A stretch of DNA of 64,000 nucleotides from assembly GCF_020921035.1 (NCBI RefSeq), contig NC_063153.1:15128001-15192000 (forward strand), written 5' to 3'. The notes below the pieces were generated by a model. It did not search any database and was not told where the DNA came from. It saw only the letters and a program-made list of their open reading frames with translations. The translations under genes and the position numbers were made by a program. Below are positions 43,887 through 54,846 of this stretch, piece after piece. Source of the DNA: Rhodamnia argentea (taxonomy: Eukaryota; Streptophyta; Magnoliopsida; Myrtales; Myrtaceae). Numbering within the stretch: position 1 is the first letter of the stretch; every line of letters starts with the position of its first letter.

Positions 43887-44394
43887 TCTAATTGACTCAT
43901 TAGCATATCTTATTTGTTTAATAAAGTAGAGTCATTTTATCTTTGTCAAGACCAATCTAGCGTTTGCTTTTTAGCTGCTTTTTCTCTTCTTCTTCGTTTT
44001 TTCGTATTGCCCGAGTTTGATTTGTGCACATGCCCCCGTTAACCCCTCTGACCATCGAGTCGAGTGCCTCGGCACGGCGACCCTTCGATTGTTGACCACT
44101 TGTGCACCGTCGCGGTTATTGTACATTTGACTTGCTTTATAGTCAAGTTGAGTCGAGCTTTCGAAAGAACGAAAAAAAAAACTTGCAAATAGGTCAAGGC
44201 TTAACTTTTGAGCTTAAAAAGTTTATTCATACCAACTACCAAATGAAGTAAATTACGGGGAATGGAAATATGTTTGTTCTTACGGAGAATTACAAGCTTG
44301 GATACTTTAATTGATGGGTAGGTTAAGTCGTATATTAAATCTAAAATTTGTTGCTCAGGTCCACCCATAACTTAGAAATGTTAATGTCTCTTCC

Positions 44395-44605
44395 TTTGGA
44401 AAAGTGTTAAAAAGTCCTAAACTTATTACATTAGTACCAATTCAATCCTAAACCTTTTATTAGTGCCAATTCGGTACTAAACAATTTTTATTAGTGCTAA
44501 TTCAGTCATAAACCTTTCATTGATGTCAATTCAGTTTCTAAATATTTTTCATTTGTGCAAATTCAATCATAAATCTTTTGCATTTGTGCTAATTGAGTCA
44601 ATCAA
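44395..44605. repeat. About 30 bp subterminal tandem repeats of a family A-like element
   Basis: Six units of 29-32 bases follow one another. Each has the form 'agtcctaaac' plus 'tttattagtg' plus 'ccaattc' with variation. The block is preceded by 'gaaaagtgttaaaaagtcc', like a family A terminus. Subterminal repeats are typical of DNA transposons, where transposase binds. Confidence 0.7.
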
Positions 44606-45067
44606 GCCAATTTTGATTGGAAACTCTTGGCGTGAATGCTCGGTTTCCTATTGTGCAGCTAAACATTATTGCGCAAATTCAATCGTAAATATTTTATAAT
44701 ACTATTTTAATATTATATATTTTTAACAAATATTTTGGTTTTTTCTTCTTCTTTTTTTCTATATCATTAACATTAAAAATAATAAGATAGTATGAAAAAA
44801 ATATCAATGGTCGTTTTGTCATGGTGGGTACCTATCATTACGTTGGACTTTCATTTCATAATAAACCATAAATTAATATTTCAAATAAAAACGTCACGGG
44901 AAATTTTTAACTAAAACCATGTCGACGTGGTATTAAAGTGTTCTTTCAAAAAAAAATTGTCCTACGAAATTTATACACTTTTAATTTCCAATATATAAAT
45001 TTTTATAGTCATATTTCGAATATGGCGGCTCTATTAACATAAATGCAAAAGGCAATTTCATTTTTCT
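44606..45067. other. AT-rich DNA with no recognised gene
   Basis: AT-rich sequence continuing from the subterminal repeats, probably the interior of the same decayed element. Nothing else is seen. Confidence 0.45.
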
Positions 45068-45812
45068 GATTTCAAGTATAAACATAAAATTTTTATGACT
45101 AAATTGATATCGATAAAAATTTTAGGACTGAATTAATACGAAAGCAATATTTTTAGAATTGTTAGACACTTTTCCCTTTCTTCGTCAAACAAATAGGCGT
45201 GGCAAAAGGACAGGGACTGTTTGCTTAGACGTGACCGATTGATGCTTTGGGCCTTGTCAGCTGGGTTGGCTTGAATGGGTCGTACAAGTCGTCAAAGCCA
45301 CGATCAAGTCCAACAAGTGCAACTGGCTCCAAAATATTCGACCGACCGTGTTGCATCGAACCCCCGACTAGAGGCATAATGACAATTATTCTCTTTTTCG
45401 GACTCTATTTCTAATTAAAAATATATATTTTTTATTTGTACTCCCTGAATGATTTTTTGAGTAGAGACATGCAAAGTTTAGGACTGAATTGATATAAATA
45501 CAAAATTTTTGTTCCTAAATCGATATAAAAATTTAGAACGAATTAGGATGATAACAATAGGTTTAAAATTGTTGGACACTTTTGTCTTTTTTTTTCAAAC
45601 GAATAGGCCTGGCAAAAAGAAAGGGAGTGTTTTCTTAGACGTGCCCGATTGATGCTTTGGGCCCTGTCAGCTGGGTTGGCTTGAATGGGTCCTACAAGTC
45701 GTCAAAGCCACGATCAAGTCCAATATAGTGCAACTGGCTCCAAAATAGTCGACCTACCGTGATGCAGCAAACATACGACTAGAGGCATAGAGACAATTAT
45801 TCTCTTTTCATT
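45068..45812. repeat. About 410 bp direct duplication
   Basis: Two units contain the same ordered content: a family A-like arm ('taggactgaatt'), then 'aaataggc.tggcaaaa', 'gattgatgctttgggcc.tgt', 'cagctgggttggcttgaatg', 'tcgtcaaagccacgatcaag' and 'gactagaggcata'. Matching points are 410-411 bases apart. Divergence is moderate, with a few small indels. Confidence 0.88.
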
Positions 45813-46061
45813 TTTTTTATTTAATGAGTTTATGGTAGAGAAATTTTGAAAGGCAATATAAATTTACATCGGCGACAGGGACGAAGATTGGCGAACAGAT
45901 GCCAAACCGACAAGGGGGCGAATAGGAGACCAACGAGTGCGCATATGAAAGGGACGCATGAAAGGCGATCATCAACCATCGATCGGCCACCAAAGGCCCG
46001 GGCCCGGAGACCTATGGTAGCCGATCGTGACCTATGGACGGCAGAGAGACGTGAGAGGGAG

Positions 46062-46280
46062 GGAGTGGGCAATGAAAAGAAATTTTATTTCCATTTATGC
46101 TCCAAAAATAGAAAAAGTAGAAAGTTTCTACTTTCTACTACTTTATTTATGTTCCAAACTTATTTCGGAGCCAAAAATTTGTCTCAAAAATAGAAAAATG
46201 ATAATGTGTTACCAAACAAATTTTTATTCAAAATCTGTCCCTCAAAATAGAAAAACAGGAAAATAAAACCGTTGTCATGC
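46062..46280. mobile_element. Partial family D element
   Basis: Its right end, on the opposite strand, reads GCATGACAACGGTTTTATTTT, almost identical to the left end of the element at 14368. Inside are the same 'aaaaatagaaa' phrases and 'gtgttaccaaacaaat'. The other end is not clear. Confidence 0.55.
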
Positions 46281-46363
46281 ACGCCTTAAAAATATATTTT
46301 TTTGTCAAAAGTAACATTTCATTTTATTCACTCCCTCGGGATATAAGCAACAAATATCGTAGG

Positions 46364-46780
46364 TCACGTCAATCCAATGGGGCCACATGGTCTCTTGTGT
46401 TTCAGCGTTATGGTCACCATTCTTATGCGGATGAACTTTATCAACCACCTCATTGAAAGATCATGAATGCACCCCAAGATTTCGCAGCAATCAAGGCCAC
46501 CAGCGCATAATTGGCTTGAAGGTTCTACCATTACGCTTGTCCAATATATAAAGTTTATTTGGAACAAATTTTTGGATATATCAATAGAGCTTTTTGAACC
46601 TACCCTAGCCGTTCTCGCCTGACTCGATTGGCATGTATTTTTGTCCAATCTCATCCAAAAATGATAAGTAAGATCATCGCACGTTAATCTAGTGATCGGA
46701 TAATCCCAGCTCGGCCAAATTGAACTTGGAACCGGAAACGCAGAACTAAGGGTGCGAGTACGATAGCACTTCTGGAGCAA
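46364..46780 (-). other. Unrecognised open frame of 138 codons
   Basis: A minus-strand frame from 46780 to 46364 is open and of ordinary composition, unlike the surrounding AT-rich repeats. It is rich in Cys, Arg and Trp. I do not recognise a domain, and no flanking splice sites stand out. It may be a fragment of a retroelement or gene, or a chance frame. Confidence 0.25.
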
Positions 46781-47549
46781 AATTTCGTTTGGTAACGCGA
46801 CTTTTGAATCGGAAATTAGTTTGGTTACTCAATTTTATTTTTCTACTTCTAATGCTTCATAAGTAGCTTTGAAGCCACTTGAGAAAGTAAAAAAAAAAAA
46901 AATTACTTATGTCTAAAAGTAAAAAAAAATCAACTTCTGGTCATATGTTGATTCGAAGTGTTGCCACACGCGTGCTAAATTTGAATTAATAAGCATTGAT
47001 TTTCGAGGGGGCACACATGTGCATGGGAATTTCACGGGGTAGACCATATCCAAGAGATACAGAACTCTATCGGTAACGGTAAATAAAATCTTGTAAACGA
47101 TTGTTGGATGAGTAATGCATTCGAGAACTAGGTTTTTTAAATTAATTTTAAGCGGGAACAATCACTATAATCATGTGAAGAGACCAAAAAAAAAAAAAGG
47201 AAACTTTTTCTGTACTATTAATGTGAGTGGTGCCTAATTATCCCCTCAAAATCAACCAACCGTATTTTTAGTATGACCCGACAAAAACTAATCTCTAATT
47301 TTTCTTTTTTTAATTTTTTTTACTAATTAAAGCCAACGAGATGGGACCCACAACTTCACTAAATAGTTGCAGAAAAGGCCAAAAAAAAAAAAAAAAAAGC
47401 TTTAGCCACTAATCTTGATTTGACGTTAATACGTCTCTTTCTCCGGTCAGCGGAATGGCAACTCTAAACAAGATTTGCAGAGCCTGCTCTCTCTCTCTCA
47501 ATAAATAAATAAGCGATAGCTCAAAGCTCTCTTGTCTTTCTCTCAAGAT
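46781..47549. other. Upstream region of the Mpv17-like gene
   Basis: AT-rich, with several poly-A runs. A short CT tract (47487-47500) and an AATAAATAAATAA stretch lie 40-60 bases before the start codon. No gene is seen. Confidence 0.5.
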
Positions 47550-50500
47550 ATGTTGAAGGCGTGGAAATGGTACCAGAGCTGCCTATCGGTTCACCCCGTG
47601 AAGACGCAGGTCATCAGCTCCGGCGTCTTGTGGGGCGTCGGCGACGTCGCCGCCCAGTACATCACCCATTCCACCGCCAGGAAGCGCCTCCAGATTTCCG
47701 TGAGTTCGTCGTCTCGTCCGTTGCGGTTTCTTTTTTCTTTATCTTTATTGTTTTCGGCGCTCTGATGATGTGGTTATCCTCTATTTGCATTCTCTCGTCT
47801 GGATTTCGTTCGATTGCGCTTCGGTATTTTGTGCGCATGTGTTTGCTTTGGTCGGATTATCTGGTAAGCGCTTTCGTGGGCCACTTCGCGGCGGCGATGG
47901 TTCTGCGAATGGTGTCGTGCTGCGCGGAGCATTGTTTTAGCTAATATTTGGTCAAGAAAATTGAGGTTTGGTTGCCATTTCATTCCCTCCCGAGGGGAAT
48001 TGTTTTGAGGTGAAGTAGATATATCGACCGCCAGATATGAGCTACTGAAGAGGTTTTTCTCCATTTGACATTTGATGTCCAATTCTGAGTTGCATCTGCT
48101 AATTAGAGCTTTCCTCTTCTTCTTTTTTTTCGTCACTATCATGTATTCGTGGTGTTGGCAGTCAAGGATTAGTTAGTTACTTTGCAAAGGAGAGGATAAT
48201 TGACTCTAGGAGTTTTTAATCCATAACTAGGTTTTCCTTTCAATGCTGAAACAGACTTTTCTCTGGATTATGGCACCGTCTCGACGGATTATGGGAGAAG
48301 TCTAAGTTAATGGTTTCGGGTAAGTAGACATCATATTCACGGCAACCACAGTGCCTGTCATCTTTCAGAAGGGCTCAAGATATAATGTCAGCTCACCTAT
48401 TACTTATGGGACCACAACTGTTTCACAAGCTCTATGGTTGATATTTCTCAACCGATCAATTGTTGAATGTATAGATAATATCAGGTTTCTCTCTATGTTG
48501 GGCAATTTAAATTTGGAAGGTCAACTTTGCAAAGCCATTGAAAGGAACGTGTGGTCTCAAATTAAATGATAATTGCACTCTTTGAAGTTAAAACTAAGGT
48601 GACGATAACAAGAAGAAATCACTGAGAAACTTGAGGATCAGAAGCGTATTAGACCCTTGTAGTTCTTTCTTCTCTGAAAAAGTTTACCTTTTATAGATGC
48701 ATGAAAGTAGAAGCTTCCCTTCTCTCCATTGAGGTTTTTTTTTTAACCACATGACATAGAGGCTACATGATCCTGCTAAGATAGTTCACTTCCGCAAATG
48801 TAGCTTTCAGTGGCAGCTGAAAGAATGTAAAATTGGGCTGTAACTGGGAGATGGCATCTTCCATGCTTTACCATGTATAGATTAAGTTCTATGTGTTGAA
48901 CTGTCTTTATCCAATTTGTTAAATCTGGATGTAGAATAGTTGTACTTGTTGTTTGGGACCATACTCTCATCAGACACAGTCCTGCTGTTAGAAATTTTTA
49001 GGTCAAGAGATAGTGTATTTCTTGCTGCGGTATTCTCGTGTTGTTTTTGTATGTCAATCATAGCAACCTGGATGTTAAATGACAAATGCGATGTTGACTT
49101 GAGATCATGCAGCCTAAAGTTCCAATTAAACCAATTGATGACCCCATTTCTTGTTTGCTTGGTAGTCAAGAAACTACTGTTGTGTGCTGGAACTAAAAAA
49201 AAATGGTTTCAGTGTCTTAACATTCACAGTAAATCTTGACCCAAGCAATCAAAGTAGATCTTTCCTAGATCCTTCTATTTTCTGTATTATCCCCCATTAG
49301 AAAAGTTTGTTTCTTTTAATCACAGCCAGGACCTGGAGTCAATAAATTTGGCCATATAAGATGTCTAATTAGATGCAGTTACACTGAAGGCTGCAGCATC
49401 TACTTTGCATTATGTTAATTTCCTCTCTCCTTCTCCATGGACATGGTCCACATGCATCTTCAGGTTGATGTAATTTCATCAGAAGGCTATTAAGTCAGCT
49501 CCTATGCTTGAGATTGTTTGCATTTTAGCCCTCCGTATGAGTGGTAAGCTCAAGCTGCACTTAGAAATTGAAGAACTTTAAATATTTAAAAAAAAAACAA
49601 TTTAGTGAATCTCTATGCCTTGTCTCTAGCTTTATAGGATAATTAATAAAAATCCTTGTTTACGCATCATTTTCCAATTTTGTTGTCTCACAATCTTTTG
49701 CAATGCCAAGGTTATGAATTTATTGGATATCGCTGCTTTATGTACTGATTGAGCACTTCAATACTTTTTTGGGTTCCGCAATTGTCTCCTTAGTCTTTGC
49801 TGAATCCTCTTTCACTGTTTCTAATGGGCTTAGCTTCAATGTCTAGCTTATGATTATTGTTGCCCTGGCAATGACAAGCCCTGCTTAGTTTGTCCTGACA
49901 TATCTTTGTTCGCTGGGAAGACCATAACCTTTGTGTAAATTTACAGGAAACAGATGCTAAATTCAAAGTTAACTGGAAACGCACAGCTGTTACAAGTTTG
50001 TTTGGGTTCGGCTTTGTAGGCCCTTTAGGCCATTTGTGGTTAGTTTTTATCATGTTGCTTGTTCTATTAAGCTATTTACCAACCTGTCATTCGCGTTTCC
50101 ACTTTTGCTTTTATTGTCTAGGGTTTGGCTTTTTTAATACTGAATACCCCGAATCTTTAAACAAATAGACTTATGGACACTTTAGGCCGGTTAATATCAT
50201 GTGGAATTTTTTCATTATGTTGTAAAATCATTTTTTTCTTCCATTTTTGCCATAAAGTCAAATAAGTAATTTTTGCTTAACAAAAGACAGGTGAAAGTGG
50301 CCCTTAGCTTTGCGATACCACGACAACGTAAGTCTGGAACTCACAAATTAAGCATGATGGCATTGAGAGCAATTGTTTCATACAAAATGTCATTCTGGGG
50401 GAATTTTGATTGTGTGTTGGCATTACTGGATTTCGTGTTTATGTATGGAAGTTTAATCAGCCATTCAACATTGTGGAAGCAGGGAAAAATTTTGATGCTA

Positions 50501-51191
50501 GGTCATTGCAGCATGTATGGAAGATTATGATTCTCACGGAAGACAGAACTGGACTGCAATATTCATTTATGGTGGACTGCCTATATTAGTTCCAGGGATG
50601 AAAGCTAGCTAGCTTATCATCACATTTTACTTGCTATAGGATACACGTGTTAATTTTTTAATGTGGGTTGAGATAAACTAAGATGACCGATGAGCCTGTG
50701 CATCTATGAATAAGAATTTTGTACATTAGTAAGCAAAGAAGTGGTAAGGCCTGCATTTGACAATGTTGTTCTCTTCTAGGTATGATGGGCTCGACAGATT
50801 CATAAGACTCAGGTTGCAATTACCACCAAATTCTGCCAAGTTTGTTGCTGCTAAAGTGGCAATGGATGGGATCATCTTTGGGCCCTTTGACTTGCTTGTT
50901 TTCTTCAGTTACATGGGATTTGCTGCCGGTAAAAATGTCGCTCAAGTGAAGGAAGACTTGAAGAGGGACTTCCTCCCGGCTTTGATTTTGGAGGGTGGAG
51001 TTTGGCCACTCGTTCAAGTCGCCAACTTCCGATACGTCCCCGTCAGATATCAGCTCCTCTACGTCAATATGTTCTGCTTGCTAGATAGCGCTTTCTTGTC
51101 ATGGCTCGAGCAACAGAAGGACGCTCCTTGGAAGCAGTGGTTCACATCTTTTCACTCCTTGAAGGAAGGAGGAGGAGGTCAGGGCAGATGA
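47550..51191 (+). CDS. Mpv17/PMP22 family membrane protein
   Basis: Small four-helix membrane protein of the peroxisomal PMP22 / mitochondrial Mpv17-Sym1 family; some members form channels, but the plant role is unclear. Exons are 47550-47699, 49947-50038 and 50780-51191, joining in frame to 217 residues, a usual length. The start MLKAWKWYQSCLSVHPVKTQ and GVLWGVGDVAAQYI match the family N-terminus. The middle has FGFVGPLGHLWYDGLDRF. The C-terminal signature GGVWPLVQVANFRYVPVRYQ, followed by LLYVNMFCLLDSAFLSW, is the diagnostic Mpv17/PMP22 block. Intron 1 is 2.25 kb. The first exon alone opens into a frame that stops soon inside the intron, so retention would give a truncated product. Localisation to peroxisome, mitochondrion or another membrane cannot be decided here. 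Confidence 0.92.
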
Positions 51192-52198
51192 CGAGGATGT
51201 TCTCTGACTCTTCAGTTGTGCCCGAGCGGCGAGCGAGCGGCGCAGGTGATTTATACGTGTCCCAAGGAAGCACGTCCAAGTTTGTGCATTACAAAGCTGT
51301 CAATGGAGGGGCCATCAATCCAATCTCTCCAGTTCACAAATGCTAATTGGCTCTTACTTCTGATGAGATACAGAGTCTGATTTCCGCCCTCCACAGAACA
51401 GAATGAAATCATGAATCTTCCATAAGAGCAGGGACATATATTGACATTGTTGTATTCATCGCTGTAGATCTCAATCTGGATATGAACATGCCAAGTACGG
51501 TAGTCGTCACGGCAATAATATCTGCTCTTTTTTTTTTTAATACTATGTCTGTTGTTAATTTATGTGGATAGCTCGTTTTGATGCTCTTGAATGAACGCTG
51601 TCCCAGTGGCAAAGGGTAATGTTCAAGGCTCCCTTGGTTTAGTAGAAAATGAACTAGCAAATAAAAAATTTGAAAAACATTTTTTAAAAAATAATCATTT
51701 ATATTGTTTAAATTAATTAATCAATAAAAATATTTTATTGTCGATAATAATTTAAATTTAAATAATTTCGTGGATGATGAAAATATTTGTTTATTTTTAA
51801 AAGTGTTTCAAGGTACCCTTTTTAAATATTTTTGCAACAAATGAACATAATTTTTTTTTACTGAAGTCCACGAAATTCGAATTGATAAAAAAAAAAAAAA
51901 GATAAAGGGAGAAGTATGTAAGTTTTCATTGTACTATAGCTTATTGTTTGACAAATGTTTTCGAAATATCAACAAGAATAAAATGCAAAGAATGGATAAA
52001 GAAACACTATAACGTGTTTCAATTCTAATCGGTATATGTCTTATGCGATTTAAATTGTTCCTTTCTAATTCTTTCGCTCTATATCTATCTAGCAGAATAT
52101 TGAATTCTAAACTTCCAAAATTGCATTTTATATGTCCAATTTACAAATCCATTTTTGTTTTTTTTGGTTAGTTTTACACACAATGGCTTATAATTCCA
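51192..52198. other. 3' region of the Mpv17-like gene and AT-rich DNA
   Basis: The first few hundred bases are probably 3' UTR. Beyond about 51650 the DNA is AT-rich, with 'tttaaaaa' and 'gaaaaacattttt' phrases of transposon character. No gene is recognised. Confidence 0.5.
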
Positions 52199-52207
52199 AA
52201 CATACAA

Positions 52208-52881
52208 GGAAAAATTCCAAATAGGGACCTGAAATGCTTTCATTTTCTCAAATAAGGACCCGAAGTTGATCTTATTTCAAATAAAGGATCTAAAGTGCCA
52301 TCATTATTTTAAAATTTTAAATATTGGCTTGAAGTATATATTGTTTCAAACAACGGCATGAAGTGATTATATCAATATGAAAAATGGCTTCTCACTAGTT
52401 GACCGGGGGCATTTTTGCCATTTTATTTTTTTAAAAAATAATTTTTTGTTTAGTTATTTCTTTTTGGTTTTCTAAAAATTAAAAGAAAAACTAAAAAAAT
52501 AAATACATGCAAGAGGGGCTACCTCCCGGATGGGGCCTCCACAACTAGGAGAGGGTCACGACCCTCTCCCGGATCTAGGTCATTGCCGACCCTTGCCCAA
52601 GTCCGGGAAGGGCCACGGCCCTCGCCAAGGTCCGGCAACCCTTTCCCTCTCCCTCTTGTGGTGAGGGCTTGCTACCGAGTCCTCACGGGAGGCGGCCCTT
52701 CTCACTTGCGATTCCTCTATTTAAAAAAAAAAAATTAAAAAAAATTGAATTAAAATTATATTTTAATGAAAATGCCATTGATCAACCGGCGGGTTCAAAC
52801 CCTTCTATGAAACATGCATAACCATTTTAGGCCTTTATTTGAAACAAAGGTTACTTTAGGCCCTTTAAGTGGAATTTTCCC
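52208..52881. mobile_element. Non-autonomous TIR element, family B copy 2 (MULE-like)
   Basis: The 674 bp element begins GGAAAAATTCCAAATAGGG and ends GGAATTTTCCC. The flanks AACATACAA (52199-52207) and AACATCCAA (52882-52890) are a 9 bp duplication with one mismatch. 'tcaaataaggacc' near the left end is mirrored by 'ggcctttatttgaaa' on the right. The GC-rich centre (52510-52720) shares 'accctctcccggatctagg' with copy 1 at 13059. It is non-coding. Confidence 0.8.
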
Positions 52882-53365
52882 AACATCCAATTTAAGAAAT
52901 TTGTGAACATTAATTTTTATTCGTCCCCCTTCATCGCGGATTTATGAAAGAATGCAAAACAGGGGCGCGGAAGGTAGCCCTTCTCACGTGTGATTCCTCT
53001 ATTTTTTTGTTAAAATAATAATAAAAATAATTGAATTAAAATTATATTTTAATGAAAATGTTTCAAATTGATAAAAACCGGGAACAAAGAAACAAGTTTT
53101 TTGTTTCCAAAAGTGTTCCCTTTTCGAAAAGTGTTCGGAACATTTGGGAACCATTTTTACGTTTTCCAAAGTGCCTTTATTTGAAATAAATAGGGCACTT
53201 CATGCTTTTTATTTGAAACGAAAAAAAAATTGTTACTTTAGTGCCCTTTTAAAGTTTTGGAATATTTTATAACCCAACATCCAATTTAAGAAATTTGTGA
53301 ACATTTTAAATTTTTTTTATTACGTCCCCCTTCATCGCGGAACATTTATAGAAAGAATGTTTCTT
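52690..53365. repeat. Tandem duplication covering the element's right end and its flank
   Basis: 'cccttctcac.tg.gattcct', 'gaattaaaattatatttt', 'catccaatttaagaaat' and 'cgtcccccttcatcgcgg' occur in the same order at 52690-52970 and 52971-53365. The repeated block includes the element's right end, the right target-site copy and host flank, so it arose after insertion. The second unit carries about 110 extra bases in the middle. Confidence 0.82.
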
Positions 53366-54560
53366 TTTTAAAAGTTTTTAAAAAAAAAAACACCATACAC
53401 ATACTAAGGGTTTGGCGGTGATTCCGTTCCCAAAAAATGATTGCTCAAAATCACTTTTTCTGGATGATTTTTTGAGAATCAAAACTTTGGTAACCGTTTA
53501 AAATTTTTGTTCTTGGAATAGAAACGTTTGGTAGTTTCACAAAATTAATTTTTCATTTAAATCAAATAATTATATAATACATTTGATGGCAAAAGGGAAA
53601 ATAATCAAATAGTGATTATGGAAAAAAAAAAAAAATGTAAATGTAGTTTGCCATTTTCATGAGTAAAGTGTTTATTTTTGAAAAGTAATTCTTACATTTA
53701 AAAATTTGTCTAAACTTTGTTTGTTAATTAATTTTTATTGATTACCCAAAAAAGTTTCCTGTTTTGCATCTTGTAATTACAAATGAACTTTGTAATAATA
53801 TTTTTTTCTTCACCCGATTTGACAAAATTTTTCGAAAAATGGAGATTTAGTTGACGACGCGGAGGGTTGGGCCCAATCTTAATAATAATAAAAAAGTAAA
53901 AGTTGAAAAAAAATAATAGGAAATAAAAAATAAAAATTAATTAGAATAAAAAATAAAATAGCTTAAAATTTGAAAAAAAAATGTGTATTAGAGGTCCCTT
54001 TAATATAAAAAATAAATTAGATTTAAAATTTTTCTAAAAACTAATTTTTAAATATAAATATAATTTAAATTGAATTTAAAAATAGGCTTAAAATTTTACA
54101 AAAAAAACTAATTTAAAAAAAAAATAAAAAAAAAAAAAAGGGGGGGGATGACGAGAATTTTTTTCAAAATTTTAGCTATTTTCAATCTAAATTTTTTTAA
54201 TTATTTTTAAATTATTAAATTAAAAATCTAAATATTTTTATTTCCATTTCTTAAATTTTTAAATTTTTTATTAAATTTTCCTTAAAAAAATTTTAATTTA
54301 AGAACATTAGTTTTTACAATTTTTAAAATTGAATTTTAATTTATTTTAATTTATGTAAGTTGAAAATACGTGGACTTTTTTTTTAAAAATAACATTTTAT
54401 ATTAAAATTTTAATTATAAGTATGATGGATAAGTCATAAGTATATTGTGTAAAAAACCTAAAAGTGTTCCAAATACCTTTTTTTGCTTTTGAAAAGTGGT
54501 CCAAAAGTGTCTCACCGGAATCAATGCTTTTTTCATTTGCTATGCTGAATCAAACAAGCT
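53366..54560. other. AT-rich, low-complexity DNA
   Basis: Very AT-rich, with long poly-A and poly-T runs and a short poly-G run near 54140. Positions 53405-53550 and 54440-54560 resemble termini of transposons related to family D ('ggtaaccgtttaaaatttt', 'caaaagtgttcc'). No gene is seen. Confidence 0.5.
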
Positions 54561-54846
54561 CTAAGTGGCCCGTGCGGGCACCGGATCTCTACAGAGTTTT
54601 CGCTATCGAATCGAGAAGACAACAAGTACGACCGTCCACCATTTTGGGCGTTAACCCCAGCAAGACCAATAGCATATCCCCCACTCGCCGGAGCTCAAAG
54701 TCTCTCTCCCTTTCACTCTGTTGCATTTTCACTGCCTGCGATCTTCCTTCTCCTTCCGATGTCGCCAATCCTCGGCCAGAACAATCGGCCTCCGGCGACT
54801 CCACCGTCCCCCTGACAACCGCCGCCCCCCCTCCCCCGGACCCGCC

